A stretch of DNA of 64,000 nt from Fusarium oxysporum f. sp. lycopersici 4287 (GCF_000149955.1 NC_030998.1:942699-1006698); one strand, 5' to 3'. Counted from the stretch's first letter, positions 34,811-46,985 are shown. Program-made: numbers and translations. Notes: a model not told the origin generated them from the letters alone.

Positions 34811-36818
34811 ATGGTCCATAAGCCTATCCCCAGTCCTAGCTCTGCTAGCGACGCCGTTCGTTGGGAAGAGACTGATGTTCTCATTGTCGGCTCTGGCCCA
34901 ATCGGTGCCACCTTCGCCCATACCCTTGTCAAGAAAGGCATCAAGGTTACGATGATCGATATCGGCCAGCAGTGAGTTATTTCAACATGAAGATATACAT
35001 AGAGGCTCACAGTGAATCAGAGAAACTCGACGCATCGGTGATCATAAGAAGAACAGCGTTGCGGTTCAGAAGGATATCAGCTTGTTCACCAAGTAAGTTC
35101 ATCCCAGCCAATATCGTAGGGCTGTCAAAGACTAATATCGCATTTAGCACTGTCAAGGTATATTAACTTGACCTTCTAGCGAGACTTTAACTCATAGTGT
35201 GCCTAGGGAGAACTGCACCCACTCTCTGTGCCAACTAACACGGCGCGACCTGTCATGGAACCGGCCTCCTGGGCTCCTCGGTAGGGTAATGCACTCTCAT
35301 GATAGGGACTATGCTAAAATAAAAAGACCCACTGACTCGGCCTACGTCCTCAATGGCCAGAACCCAGACCAGAAATCTTACGGCAACCTTCCCGCCGCAG
35401 CTGCGACTCGTGTCGTCGGTGGTATGGGATCTCACTGGACATGCTGCACTCCTCGACAGCACAAGGGAATCGAGCGCTCTGACCTTTTCAGCGATGGCGA
35501 GTGGAACACTCTCTATGGCCGGGCCGAGAAGCTCTTTACCAAGACCGACGATGCTTTTGACGACTCTGTCCGCCAGAAGCTGGTTAAGCGTGTCCTTACT
35601 GAGGCCTACCCCGATCGTGAGATGAAGAGCATGCCGCTGGCTTGTAAGCGAAAGCACGATAACAAGGAATACGTCGAGTGGTCTTGCACTGCTACCATTC
35701 TTGGGGAACTCTCTAAGCCTGAGTACTTTTACAAGGGCGAGGAACGGCTCTTCGACATGAGACCCAACACTCAGTGCGACAAGTTGGAACTGGATCCCGA
35801 TGGTCAAATTGCTTGGGCTTTGATCAATGACCTTGAAGCGAACCAGCAGTACTACATCCACGCCAAGAAGTATGTTGTTTGTGCTGGGGCTGTTCTCACT
35901 CCAGGTATTCTCCACAAGTCTGGACTAAAGCCAAGACTTCCAGCTTTGGTAAGATTCCCTGCCGTATAGCCGGAATGCGAGCTAATAGACACATTTCTCA
36001 GGGCCACTACCTGACTGAGCAGCCGATGGCCTTCTGTCAAGTCGTTCTTGATAGGAAATTGGTCAACAGTGTCGAGGGCGAAGACGTCGTCAAAGCGCAC
36101 AGAGAAAGTCATGGAAATGATCCCCTTCCCTTCCCTTTCAACGACCCAGACCCTCAGGTTTATTTCCCGCTGTCCGAGAAATATCCCTGGCACACTCAGA
36201 TTCACCGAGATGCCTTCGGATATGGAGAGGTTCCATCCAACATCGATCAACGCCTTGTAGTCGATCTGCGCTGGTTTGGCTACATGAAACCTGACCAAGA
36301 AAACTACGTCACATTCTCTAACAAGACAAAGGACCAGTTTGGAATGCCTCAGGTGAGTGGAACCAAGTCTTATCATACGTTGAGTGTTTTGGCTGACCTT
36401 CTGAAACAGCCAACCTTCAACTTTGTCTTGGACGAGGAGGCCGATGAGCGTTGCAAGCGAATGATCACAGAGTAAGCCCCTCCGCTGCGTTTATAAATAG
36501 CTCAGCACTGATCTCTAACTCCTTTTTCTCAGTATGATTGAGGTGGCTAGAAAGCTTGGCGGCTTTCTTCCTGGTGCAGAGCCCAAGTATCTTGCTCCCG
36601 GTTCCGCCCTTCATATCTGCGGCACATACCGCGCAGGAAGCACGCCAGCTGACAGTGTTGTCAACAAGAACGGTAAAGCCTGGGGTGTTAATGACCTTGT
36701 TCTTGGAGGATGCGGTGTCATTCCTACCCAGAATGCTTGTAACCCTACACTCACTGCTGCTTGTTTCGCTCTTGCAGCCGCCGACAAGATTATTGAAGAT
36801 CTTCATGTCGACCAGTGA
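34811..36818 (+). CDS. Pyranose 2-oxidase (GMC flavoprotein)
   Basis: Eight exons (34811-34971, 35021-35092, 35148-35157, 35207-35280, 35306-35948, 36002-36352, 36410-36471, 36533-36818) join to 552 residues. The FAD motif is DVLIVGSGPIGATFA (Gly27-x-Gly29-xx-Gly32). His149 in RVVGGMGSHWTC is the expected site of covalent FAD attachment. The catalytic pair is His485 (PGSALHICGTYRAG) and Asn528 (NACNPTLTAACFAL). The enzyme oxidises aldopyranoses at C2 and makes H2O2. There is no signal peptide. The start ATG at 34811 fits the family N-terminus. Exon 3 is only 10 nt. Confidence 0.93.
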
Positions 36819-37102
36819 TGGATCTATCATGGATCATATACCTACTGTCTCATTTGTCACATTCCTTTTGTTATACTTCGACTACAAGCCTGCTGGGCTG
36901 ACTTTACCTTTCTGGATTTGGATCTTTTGGCCCTATCACGGTCATCAAGTCTCCTTACAAGAAGATAATAATAAACTACTATCTGAACTCTCTCTGATAT
37001 CATCTTGAACACAGCCTCACAACGCCACGATCTGGTATCATCTCCAAACAGCTCACTCCACTAACACCCTAACTCCCAACGATCCCACTTCACTGGCTGA
37101 AT

Positions 37103-37702
37103 CTAAGCATCAACCTTGTTGATCTTGCCGGACTTGACATCATAGATGTAGCCCGTGATAGGAACATCCAGAACCAGAGGGCTCTTCTTCAAGAAAGCGA
37201 TATCGTCGCGGACACTCTGCTCAAGGTCTCCGAAAGGGAGGAAAGCAATGTGATCGACGTCTTCACCTAGATCCTTACGCACCTTTGTCTTGAGATCCAA
37301 ATCAGAGAAGGTGAGCATACCGCAGTCGGTCTAAGCCTTGTTAGTTTATCATTCCGTTATTGAACAGGAGATACATACGTGATGGACAATAACGATCTCA
37401 CGGGTTCCAAGGAGCTGCTGTGAAATGATGACGGAGCGGAGAGCATCTGCAGCTCGACCGCCAGCGTTACGGATTACGTGAGCGGAGCCGAGCTCGATCC
37501 CGAGGACCTGAGCTGGGTCGAGACGAGCATCCATGCAGGCAATGACAGCGACGTGACTACGATTGATTAGTTGTTTTGTTTGCATATCTTGTATCATTCA
37601 GAGAACATACCGAGATGGAGGCAGGGCGAGATCTCCCTTGTTGAAGGCTGCGGCATACTGCTCATTCGCAGCCTCATACTCTGAGACGATTGAAGAAGAC
37701 AT
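37103..37702 (-). CDS. Beta-class carbonic anhydrase
   Basis: Three exons (37611-37702, 37379-37556, 37103-37330) encode 165 residues, the short beta-CA form. Zn ligands are Cys38 (ACMDARLDP, with Asp40/Arg42 dyad), His90 and Cys93 (HHTDCGM). The enzyme interconverts CO2 and bicarbonate. No targeting signal is seen, so it is likely cytosolic. It is convergent with pyranose oxidase. Confidence 0.93.
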
Positions 37703-38544
37703 GCTTGAGTGAGTTGATAAAAGGCTTGGTGAGGTTCGGTTTGTTTTGTATTTGGATATTTCGAATCGGAATCGGTGGCATCTGTATAAAACCTTTTATA
37801 CTTGTTGAATACGCATGTTACACTAACGTTATACCATCGGCGCTCCTTTCCAGTTTAGGCATACGGCTCCATCACCATCCGCGGGGTATATGTCGCAATC
37901 TCACGTGTCAGAATGATGGTGTTTGACTTGGCGCGATGATGATTGATTGACATTCCGAAGTCGATTTGATGGCTATGTAAGGTAATAGTGAGTTGGAGGT
38001 CCCCGAGGGCCACGGAATTGGGTAAATGACACTGAGTAGTGAAAAATCTCATCAGAAGTCAGGTCATGTCGGACAAGTCTCGGTATTTTAGGCGTTGTCT
38101 ATTTGTAAGAAGGCTGCGTTGGAATCAGTTGCAAGGTGAACCTGTCGCCGACGCCCTTCATACCTCATCGCCGCTTATACCTGTCTAGCATAAACCATGC
38201 ATTCCAGCTTCCAGAATAACGTTAACTAGGCTCCCGCCCGGGCCGGGCCGTATAAACTGTCAAAACCGTCAATGGATTCACTAAAGCTGTTTAGGAATGT
38301 CAAGAAGGGTCTCTGACGTAGTTTCGTATAGAAAGCCACTGGAACAAGAAGTTGGTGCGTAGTGGGTCATGAGCTTCATGACCATTAATAAGAAGCTCAA
38401 CTACGACCCCACCGAGATGACGGCAGTTTTACAAAAGAAAGAAAAAAGAAGGTATCATTAATATGACTATATGGCCCTAAAATGAAAGGCTTATACTCGT
38501 GTACTCATAAATCTACTCTCACAAGCTCGGGTCCTTCACCTCCA
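37703..38544. other. Intergenic: carbonic anhydrase upstream and LOV gene 3' side
   Basis: About 0.85 kb; no supported gene. Confidence 0.5.
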
Positions 38545-40478
38545 TCAGATATTCCTATGCGCAGCTGCAAAACTACTCAAACTCATCTTATCATCTTCAC
38601 CATACAGCTCATGCGACGCCTGGGGCTGCTGTTGAACAGGCTGCGGCTGCACAGGCGGAGCCTCTCTCCTCAACCCTCGAATAAAAGCCTGATCCGACTC
38701 ATCATCAATAAGAACAACCATCCAAACACCAACGGCTCCATTTGACCCTAACAAAGGCGTACAGTGGATCCAGCGGTTACGGCCTGGGTTTGCAGGAGGG
38801 GCTTGACCACCATCGCCACTGGCAGAATGATCCATTGCGCGAGAGTTGCGGTTCTTGGTCTGGACTTCAGCCTTTGACAGCCATCGGATCTTGGCGGTGA
38901 GACCGTTGCCGCCTGCGAAGGCTTGGGTGAGGGTTTCGCGCACGCGGTCGGAGCCGCCGATGCGGGAGAGGAATGAACTCTGGAGCATGCCCGGCACGCG
39001 GAGGGACGGCGAGGCGAAGAGGATGCGGAGACTGGGGTAGGGTCGGACGAGGAGATAGTGTTTGTAGATACCGCTGAGACGGCCGCTGAAGCTAGCCATA
39101 GCTGTGTCATGGAGGACGGGATCTGAAGGGCGTCGATTGATGGTGGCATCGTCGCGGAATACCAGGCGCGGCTTGTTCCAATTCGCGGGAACTGCATCCG
39201 TTTGTCGAACATCTTGCTGATGTGTACGGTGGAAAGCACCACCTGCTTCGCGAACAGTCTTGAGTTCTGCGAGATCAAACATCTCCGCCAACTCTTGGAA
39301 CTCATCTTTCTGCTCATCCTTCTTTCTTTGCTCCGACTCGCCAGGGTAGCGCTCATTCTCAGGGTTCTCATCCGCCATGAGTGTCTCTAGTGAGTCCAGG
39401 CCAGCGCATTCCTTGACGAGACCGGAGACGTCAACTTGGGCACCCAAATGGTATCGGACAACACCTCGAGAGTCATATAGCGGAGAGACCATGAGCAAGT
39501 TCATGAATGGGGATCCATCGCGACGGTAGTTGAGGAATGTTTCGCAGTGGTCTTGACCGGCTGCGAGCTTGTCGCGAATTCTCTTGACGCTGAATGGGTT
39601 CGTCTTGGGGCCTTGAAGGAAGCGACAGTTGCGGCCGAGGACATAGTCCATGCCGTACTGAGTCGTTCGGTGGAACTCTGCTATCATGTTAGCATTTGCG
39701 ACATGGTTACGCCGACGGGTAACTCACCTTCACTTGCGAAAACAATTGGGTTGTCGGATCTTGAAGGGTCTGTCAAACAGAACACCTCTGCCAGACCTTC
39801 CGACAGATCGCGCAATTGGGGTGCCAGTGTGTCCGTTATCCTTCTCTTGATTGTGATGCTGACTGTCTGGATATATGTGTGGGTGATGTACGCAGGCAGA
39901 TCATGGTTCACCATGGCTTGGAAAGCCTCGGTAGCCCGCTTCGCCAATGCTTCGTTGACAGTCGCAGTGACAGGATCGGCTGTGAAATCATGGCCATCAA
40001 TTGTCTTGAGCGATCCCGTCAGCGAATTGGCGTAATTGATTGCCTTCATCGCCTTGAGCGTGTCGAGGTAGTATGTCAAGAGCGGCACAGAACTCGGCCG
40101 CGACGCAGACAAGAAGTTCGTGAAGCGCTGCAGAAGAACAGGATCGTCGAAGATGACAGACAGATGCTTCACTGAGAAAAGCAGCTCGGATTGTGTCTCG
40201 AGGGTATACTGCTTTCCCATCGCATGCGCCGGGACGACGAGGTCGAAGGACGCGGGGTCATACTCCTCCTCGGTCAATGGCTCCAATCCATCGCGATCCA
40301 GACCAGCACCTTTTGCTTGCAGCGCAGGAAGATGTGTAGGGACATATACGGACGAGATTGACGATGCATCTCTGTCTTTATGTGACCATATTTGCGATTC
40401 CTGCGTTCGATACGACATGGCTCGGCTCGAGGCTCTCGATGACGGTGCCTGTAAAAGCTCTGGGTCGAAGTTTGCCAT
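38545..40478 (-). CDS. RGS-LOV blue-light receptor (BcLOV4-like)
   Basis: Two exons (39728-40478, 38545-39677) encode 627 residues. A regulator-of-G-protein-signalling-like helical region lies at about 95-235 (ELLFSVKHLSVIFDDPVLLQ onward). A LOV domain follows at about 242-350, with GRNCRFLQG holding the flavin-adduct cysteine Cys268, and NYRRDGSPFMNLLMVSPL. This order and the long basic C-terminal region match the RGS-LOV photoreceptors described from Botrytis (BcLOV4), which bind plasma-membrane lipids on blue-light activation. The C-terminal tail is rich in Pro/Gln (PPVQPQPVQQQPQ). The gene is intact. Confidence 0.88.
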
Positions 40479-42293
40479 TCCGTCGCCTAAATCCTGCGTC
40501 TCAAAGCTAAACCGTCAATCTCCCTCCTCAATTGCTCAATTAGAGTATGAAATACCTTTGCTTCATCGCGACTTGTCGTCTTGATGTTTGCGCTCGTAGC
40601 GGAATGGGCGGGGGTTGAGAATCCATCTCGTCGTCAACGAGGTTAAGATGTTGAGTCTGCATTTTCGAAGGGACCATGTCCTAATACCTAGGTATGATGC
40701 AGTACTGCCGGTAGCGCGAATGCGTAATAAGCCACGACTCAGATGGAAAAGCAAGAATGAGACAATGACCTATTCCATTGAGTGGCTAGTATACGCCCGG
40801 ACAAAGGGTGTCGATTGCTTTTTGTTTCGTTTCGTTCCGTTTCGTATTGCATCCCTACCTAACTCCCCTGCCCGTACAATATGAGCCGTCATTTTCGAAA
40901 TAACGCCAATCTTAGCTTCCGAGGAATTGGTCGATCAATCTTTTCTGTCCAATGGCGATTTGAGTCCCAACGCTCAGGTCCCGATCGCGATGAAAGGGGA
41001 AGCTTTTCAAGATCGTGATCTGAGCATCATTTGGGGACGGAAGTTAACGAGAGCTAATTTAGCGGGTTGGGCTAGTGTGTTCCTGACATGAACTCTAGTC
41101 TCTACCGACATGGTTACATTGGGCAGCGCCGTTGACATGGAAAGGATCACGATGCATAATCGTATCGATGAGTTTGACTGGTGATGTTGAGCCGGGTGCT
41201 CGTCCCAGCGGCTGGTAGCTTCACTGTGCCGCAGTTTAGCTAACTTAGCGGAATATATCCCGTCACGACGCCATCGTGAACGAGGCGTCACTAGTAGACG
41301 GATGACGTACGCCTGTATTCGTACCTGAATCTGAAGTCTTCCGTTCCTGACCAAAAAGGAAAGCTGGAAAGAATGCCGAAGCTATCACTTCTCAGTGGAC
41401 TTGGCTCGCTGCAGGGCTGCAGGGTGTAACCCCAATCGGGAGAACACGTCGATTTGGGGAATGAGACACGATATGTCATTTCCTACAAGGCAAAACGCCA
41501 GACGAACAGATTACCAATTTGGCAGTAGAATAATTACCAGTGGCCGTTAAGCGTCAACGTCAATTGGCATTCCAATGACCGTCGTTACCGTTGTCATTAA
41601 CCATAACAAGATACGAGAGTCAAAGCGTTAAATATCGCTAGGGAATAAACCCTCCGATGAAGATTTTCTTCCCTCTTGACAGGCCTGATTATCGCGTGGC
41701 TTCATATCACACGGCCCTTGCGTCTGCCACACAGCAAGGAGAGTGATCACCGCACGCACGTTTATCCCTTGCTGCCCAGCCTTATTCCAGCTGATCTTTT
41801 CTTTTTTTCACCCTTGCAGTCGATGATTGTGATGATTGAAATGATCGATGGGTCGATCGCCAATAACGTCATTTGAGACCAGTAGAATTTTTTATTGAGG
41901 CCCGTATTTGTGGTTTTGGTTATCGGTGATCTGCAGTACCCAGCGCTTTGGGCGGTAATTACAGTGGAGGTCACTCTTTTTTCGCATTTCGTGGTCCTTC
42001 GGCATCTCGACCATCCGAAACCTACAGCCCCGTCTGGGACAACTCTCGAGGTATTCACAGTGAAGCCCCAGAATATTCGTGAATAGCTTCAATGAGTCAA
42101 AAAACAGAATAATAAACATCATATTCTATGCTTGCAGCTTAGGTCTTACCCCTCATGATCACGTCGCGTCAGCATTTAGGTCGGGGTCTGAAGCTTGGCC
42201 TGAACCTGGTTTAAATACAACTCTGGCGGTCATCCAGGCAGGGTCACTTCTATTTCTGCTTACCCTTGAAACTCCATCTCGATAGTAATCAGA
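40479..42293. other. Long intergenic region upstream of the RGS-LOV gene
   Basis: About 1.8 kb. Frames near 40563-40884 and 41007-41479 overlap on both strands and look like noise. The length suggests a large regulatory region or long 5' untranslated leader. Confidence 0.45.
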
Positions 42294-42798
42294 ATGTCGG
42301 AAACGAGCCCGATCCCCATTATCCTGTGCGGAAAAACTGAATTCATCGGTGAAAGAGTGATTGGAGCTCTCAAGCCAGAGATTGAAGGTAGATAATAGCA
42401 CCAGTACACCTCCAATACTAATATCATTAGTCGTTCAATTCATCTTGCCTGGAGACTCGGGACAAGTCATCATACCAGCTCTTCTTGCCGGTAAAAGTCC
42501 GCCATCTCATCCTGACAGCAGCGCCATCGGCTCCGGGAACTACAATAACGCTCCCCGCGCCGTTGTGCTAGGAGGGGCTTTCGAAGAATCCGACATAGCT
42601 ACCCTGCGCGATGCCGTCAAAACCGTTAATGGAGCCCGCGGTGTGGCTTGGCTCCGTCAGGATACAACCCAGCCAGCGCCTCCAATTACATCGCCTGAAT
42701 ACCCTAAGCTCATGACAAGGAGAACTAAGGAGGCGGTAATCAAGCTTAATAAGGACGGGAAACTGGATGGAACATATGACGGTCTTGAGTGGTATTAG
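42294..42798 (+). CDS. Small hypothetical protein (conserved-looking, 153 aa)
   Basis: Two exons (42294-42387, 42431-42798) give 153 residues. The N-terminus IPIILCGKTEFIGERVIGAL looks like the first strand-helix unit of a nucleotide-binding (Rossmann-like) fold but lacks a full GxGxxG. The C-terminus is lysine-rich with a terminal GLEWY. The split at a consensus GTAGAT..TTAG intron and codon usage support a real gene. I do not recognise the family. Confidence 0.6.
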
Positions 42799-42936
42799 GA
42801 TGCGATAATGAACGAATATGTTACAATGCTGAGACCAATGAATGCGCTATCGTGTAGGAGCTGACTGAACGAGAAACAAAGGCTGGAACTGAACTGAAAT
42901 TGACACTGAACTCCTAAGCGATTCAAAACACCTTTA

Positions 42937-43980
42937 TCACTGTGCCTCCTTCTCTTTCTTCCCCTCCGTCTTACCAATCTGACATCGAGATCCTAAGGTC
43001 TTGACACTATTCATACTCTGACTCTTCATATTTCCCATACCCGTCTTCCAATTCGCGACCTTGGTGTTGACATTCTTTCCGGCTCGATCAACACTATCGC
43101 TGATACTTCTATCAAGCTGGTTCAACTTGGCTGTAGTGCCATTCTCGAATGCCGTACAACGATCCTTGAATCCCTTATCGATTTGATTGGCTTTCTCTGT
43201 CATAGCTGTACTTGAATTGTTGGTGAATGTCGTCCAGGCCTTCTTCTTCTTGTCGACTGCTTGGTTCCATTTGTTGACATGACGTTGGTAGTAACCCCGA
43301 GCAGCGCTATCTTTCTTCTCTGATGTTTCGGTGGATGCGGTTGAGATACTCTCTCTACGCTCACTCGTGTTGCTGTTGTATTTCTGAACCGCCATAGACG
43401 CTTCGTTCTCTTTGTCTTGGGTTGGTAGAGACTGGGCTGAGTAGTTTGGATGGTAGAACCCTTTGTGATCCTCGTGGTTTGTTTGAGGGAGAACTTCTTT
43501 CTCTAATGAGTCGATGCGCTGCGCCTGAGCAATGTGTTCGCTTGGGTCGTAGATTTGCTTCTCATCATGTCCATCATGAAGCCTCAAGTCGTGCACCTCC
43601 TTCTCGAGCCCATGGTCATAAACCTCTTTCTCCACGGCGGGTATATAGACTTCCTTCTCATCGTGTCCCTCGTTTACAACATAAACTTCCTTCTCGTCAG
43701 ATCCATCTGTCTTCTGAACAACTTCTTTCTCCTCAGACACCGCAGGAAGAACCTCCTTGAACGTGTCTTCCCCTCGTCGGTCAAAATTTCCGGTGGAGAC
43801 GATTGGCGTAGGCGGTGTCAAGATAATCTGAACGGGATTATTATCCGACGCCGAGGTTACTTCAACTGGAGATGAGCCTCCGCCCGTGTACTTCTGATGC
43901 CCAGACATGGCGATGATGATGACCTCAACTTGTTTGTTGGGAAATTGCAACGTCAAGCAGGTTTCATCTTTGCTGTGCAT
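42937..43980 (-). CDS. Hypothetical protein with EKEV repeats
   Basis: A single open frame of 347 residues. Residues 84-164 carry seven spaced copies of a short motif, mostly (D/V/L)EKEV(Y/H/L), every 9-20 residues, in an otherwise disordered acidic region. The C-terminal third is a basic, coiled-coil-like segment (HVNKWNQAVDKKKKAWTTFT) with repeated 'TAMTEKANQIDKGFKDRC' type helices. The initiator may be Met1 or Met25 (MSGHQKYTGG); the second is followed by a more ordinary composition. No family recognised. Confidence 0.65.
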   Translation of the reverse strand: MHSKDETCLTLQFPNKQVEVIIIAMSGHQKYTGGGSSPVEVTSASDNNPVQIILTPPTPIVSTGNFDRRGEDTFKEVLPAVSEEKEVVQKTDGSDEKEVYVVNEGHDEKEVYIPAVEKEVYDHGLEKEVHDLRLHDGHDEKQIYDPSEHIAQAQRIDSLEKEVLPQTNHEDHKGFYHPNYSAQSLPTQDKENEASMAVQKYNSNTSERRESISTASTETSEKKDSAARGYYQRHVNKWNQAVDKKKKAWTTFTNNSSTAMTEKANQIDKGFKDRCTAFENGTTAKLNQLDRSISDSVDRAGKNVNTKVANWKTGMGNMKSQSMNSVKTLGSRCQIGKTEGKKEKEAQ

Positions 43981-44510
43981 CTGCCTAAACTAAATTGGGA
44001 GGGGCGTAAGCAATATCCTTGTTGATTAGGTAATGCGGATTGACGGTCTGTCATCTTGAAACGAGAATTAAATAGGCTTTATCTTCGTTTATTAAGCTTG
44101 TCGAACAGTTGTGCTAACATTCACGCATTTTTGTCGTGGTGATTTCCAACGAATCATGCCAAGAAGGGGGAGGCCTCACATTTTCGCTTAGCTACCCTTA
44201 AACGCCATTCGCCTTCAGATTAGACTTCCAACACTAATGTTGATTTCAGGCAGACAAAACCTTAACATGATCACATTTTAGCTATTCCTCAGATTCCGAA
44301 GTTTGTAGAAGCTTCTCTTTCACAATAAAAGGTTGAATAAAAAAAGTCCATAAGGAAATCGCTTTGCGAACATTCTAAAAACTCCAGCTCGGCCCCAACC
44401 CCAACTGTCTAATCAACCTCTTGTAAATTTTCTGGTCCCCAAACCCAAATCCATTATTCAGCCAAGAGACATGTCTGGCATGTTTTACTGTCTGTGGCAT
44501 GTCTCAAAAG
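43981..44510. other. Intergenic between two hypothetical genes
   Basis: About 0.5 kb, AT-rich; nothing recognised. Confidence 0.45.
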
Positions 44511-45350
44511 TCAGTTGATTTGAATCAGACCTTTATCTTCCAGGGAATGTCTGAACCTCCTCCGTTCCTTGATGTCTGTCATCATTAGATCACTGAGTTC
44601 TTTGATCGAGCCCTGCGCATTGATGTGACGGTCACGGCAACGGCTGTCCACAATTTCGAGCTGCTTCGTGTTTGTGTCGATCTGTTCACCCCAGAACTCG
44701 ATCAACTTGTTTGCTTGGCTCAGCTGCCCCTGGACAACACTCAGGGACTGTGAGTACATGGCACACTGGCTTTCAAGCCCCGTTATCAGTTCTGTCTTTA
44801 GCTGAACATCTGCCATGTGTAATCTTCGGATTTCGTTAAGGATAACATCAACAGGGTCGATGTAGTTTTTGGCTTCTGTTTTGACTTGTGGATCGTCTTT
44901 AGGCGATTGATCTGGCCCACTCTCAGATACATCTGATTCTGGATCGAGCTGTGACGGACAGGTATGGTCATAGGCCGGTGGTGAGTAGGAAGTTGGAACG
45001 TGCTGGAAAGACAATCGGGCGTTGACTGTATGATCATACGGGAGAGCTCCGAACTGGCCATACTTGTCGAAATGACGATCTTGATCCCAGATTAACCTAT
45101 GTAGGTCGTTCATGTCGGGTTTGACATCTGGAGTCCGTCCATGCCACGTCGAAATCCCCGAATCTTCACTGCAGACACTGTCCTCATCTGCCGAACCCCC
45201 ATGGTATAATGGGGGCGGACTCCCATCCAAAGAACCGCAATTCTTTACACACATATTGTCGTGTAGACTTTGGTCAAAACCTGGTATTAGCTGTAAAAGG
45301 TCAGTATCATGTCGGGGTATTGAAAGAGGAGAGGGGCTCCGATGTGCCAA
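44511..45350 (-). CDS. Hypothetical protein with C-terminal coiled coil
   Basis: An open frame of 279 residues. The first 160 residues are Pro/Ser/Asp-rich and probably disordered. Residues about 165-270 (PVDVILNEIRRLHMADVQLK onward) have heptad-like hydrophobic spacing of a coiled coil. No signal peptide, membrane segment or known motif. Other exons upstream cannot be excluded. Confidence 0.6.
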   Translation of the reverse strand: MAHRSPSPLSIPRHDTDLLQLIPGFDQSLHDNMCVKNCGSLDGSPPPLYHGGSADEDSVCSEDSGISTWHGRTPDVKPDMNDLHRLIWDQDRHFDKYGQFGALPYDHTVNARLSFQHVPTSYSPPAYDHTCPSQLDPESDVSESGPDQSPKDDPQVKTEAKNYIDPVDVILNEIRRLHMADVQLKTELITGLESQCAMYSQSLSVVQGQLSQANKLIEFWGEQIDTNTKQLEIVDSRCRDRHINAQGSIKELSDLMMTDIKERRRFRHSLEDKGLIQIN

Positions 45351-46484
45351 AGATATGACGATGAGGGGTAGGGTTGACTGACTGTTCAGTGGACAATGGT
45401 GTTCAAGGAAATTTGCCCATCACAGTTATTCCTGGATGCTTGGACCTGATTGTATGGCTTTCTTGTATTTGCAATAATAATAACAAAGAGAGGGAAAGAC
45501 AGAAAGAAGGCGAATGTATCCGATATTTATAATACACTCGCATCTCGAAAGACTTTGCGACAAACTCCTGAGGAGCAAGCTTGTGCAGCTTTTATAAACT
45601 TTACCGATATCTCCGCAAAACATCTCAAGGGTAACCAAGAACATGACTAATTTCTACTCATCTTCAGCATTGACAACTCTTGTTCATTCGATCGAAAACT
45701 CTTTGTACGTAGACTTCAGCATAAATGGTCTATTTAAGTGTGAGCCAAAAGCCCTATAGTAATATGGGGCAAATCTACTTTGTCTACCTACAATTATAAT
45801 GGCCAGTGATCCATTCATTTTGAGAGCAAAGTTACTCCCAGCGAATGGCCTCAGCGGCTCTGTAAAGCATTTAGAGCTTCACAGTACTTTATACTTTTGC
45901 CTTTTCAACCGTGATTGCTTGCAATTTCTCGCAACTGTGTCAGAACCCTTGATATGGCATCGGACCAAGATTTAGCTTTTTGTTTACAAATAGCCCCCCA
46001 TTTATGACACATATAAAAAGTGCCTAGTCAGTAAGTCGATGGCTAAACAAAGAACCTTTGGTGGCAGTACAATTGTTTTCCCATATATCCAAGTCTATGA
46101 TTGGCTGTGCAGAGCGATCAAGCTCACATGCTACCTGCCGAGAGTATGACTCATATATGCGTCCTATAAAAGATCCATGCCCGTCCTTTCGGACTCTACG
46201 CGTGAGTTACATGATCGTGTTTATTGGTGACTATTCCACCATATTAGGCACCGAAAATCCGCCATCAACACATAAGAATATCGAGGTGTCTTTGACATAG
46301 CAATTAAAACGCAAAGCACATTTGGCTGAACCCTATGGAAGATAAGAGGCTCAAATCATTTGACTCTACTTGATCTATCAGATTGAGAGATCCAAGAAGG
46401 CGAGGAACATATATTACACAAGACAGCATTACACTCCAAGGCCCTCACTACTGCCTAACCTTCCCCTTCACCGACTGATGACAC
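45351..46484. other. Intergenic
   Basis: About 1.1 kb, AT-rich, without a supported gene. Confidence 0.45.
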
Positions 46485-46985
46485 CTAACCAGATCTAACA
46501 CCCAGGTTGTTGTCCTCATCCTTAGGGCAATCCTCATCATCATCAGTAGTGAACTCAACAACACACGCAGAGTCTTGCGCGATAGCGATGCCAATGAAGG
46601 TTGTGTCAGTCTTGCCCTCTCCAGCACCAAGACTGTTTCCATCCTGGTCCTTGACCTCGCATGACTCGGGGTCACCAGCAAACGAGGACTTGCAGCGGAA
46701 CTTGCGCTCTTTGGTCCAGCAATCTCCGCCGAAAGTGAACTCGCGTCCATCTCCGGTGTTGTAGCAGGGAGAGTGGTCGGCGGGATATGCCTTGCTGTAA
46801 ATGGCAGTGCCGTCGTCTTTGAGGATTGTGAAGCCGGAGCTGTGACCGCTTTGGCTTCCGCCGCTGGGTCCAGAGATGGTTGAGAAGTCGCCTTGTGACC
46901 AAACAACGCGAAGATGCTCGGCTACGACGGTGGATGAAAGTGAGGCAGCCAAAAGGCCGAAGAGAATGTTACAGGGAGGAGGCAT
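46485..46985 (-). CDS. Small secreted cysteine-rich protein
   Basis: A single exon of 166 residues. A signal peptide (NILFGLLAASLSSTVVA) ends near residue 22. The mature part has six cysteines (74, 89, 98, 109, 141, 153), enough for three disulfides. It also has a Gly/Ser-rich N-terminal stretch and an acidic tail (TTDDDEDCPKDEDNN). Size, secretion signal and even cysteine number fit secreted effector- or AA1-like fungal proteins, but no family is recognised. A TATA run lies about 100 bp upstream. Confidence 0.72.
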   Translation of the reverse strand: MPPPCNILFGLLAASLSSTVVAEHLRVVWSQGDFSTISGPSGGSQSGHSSGFTILKDDGTAIYSKAYPADHSPCYNTGDGREFTFGGDCWTKERKFRCKSSFAGDPESCEVKDQDGNSLGAGEGKTDTTFIGIAIAQDSACVVEFTTDDDEDCPKDEDNNLGVRSG

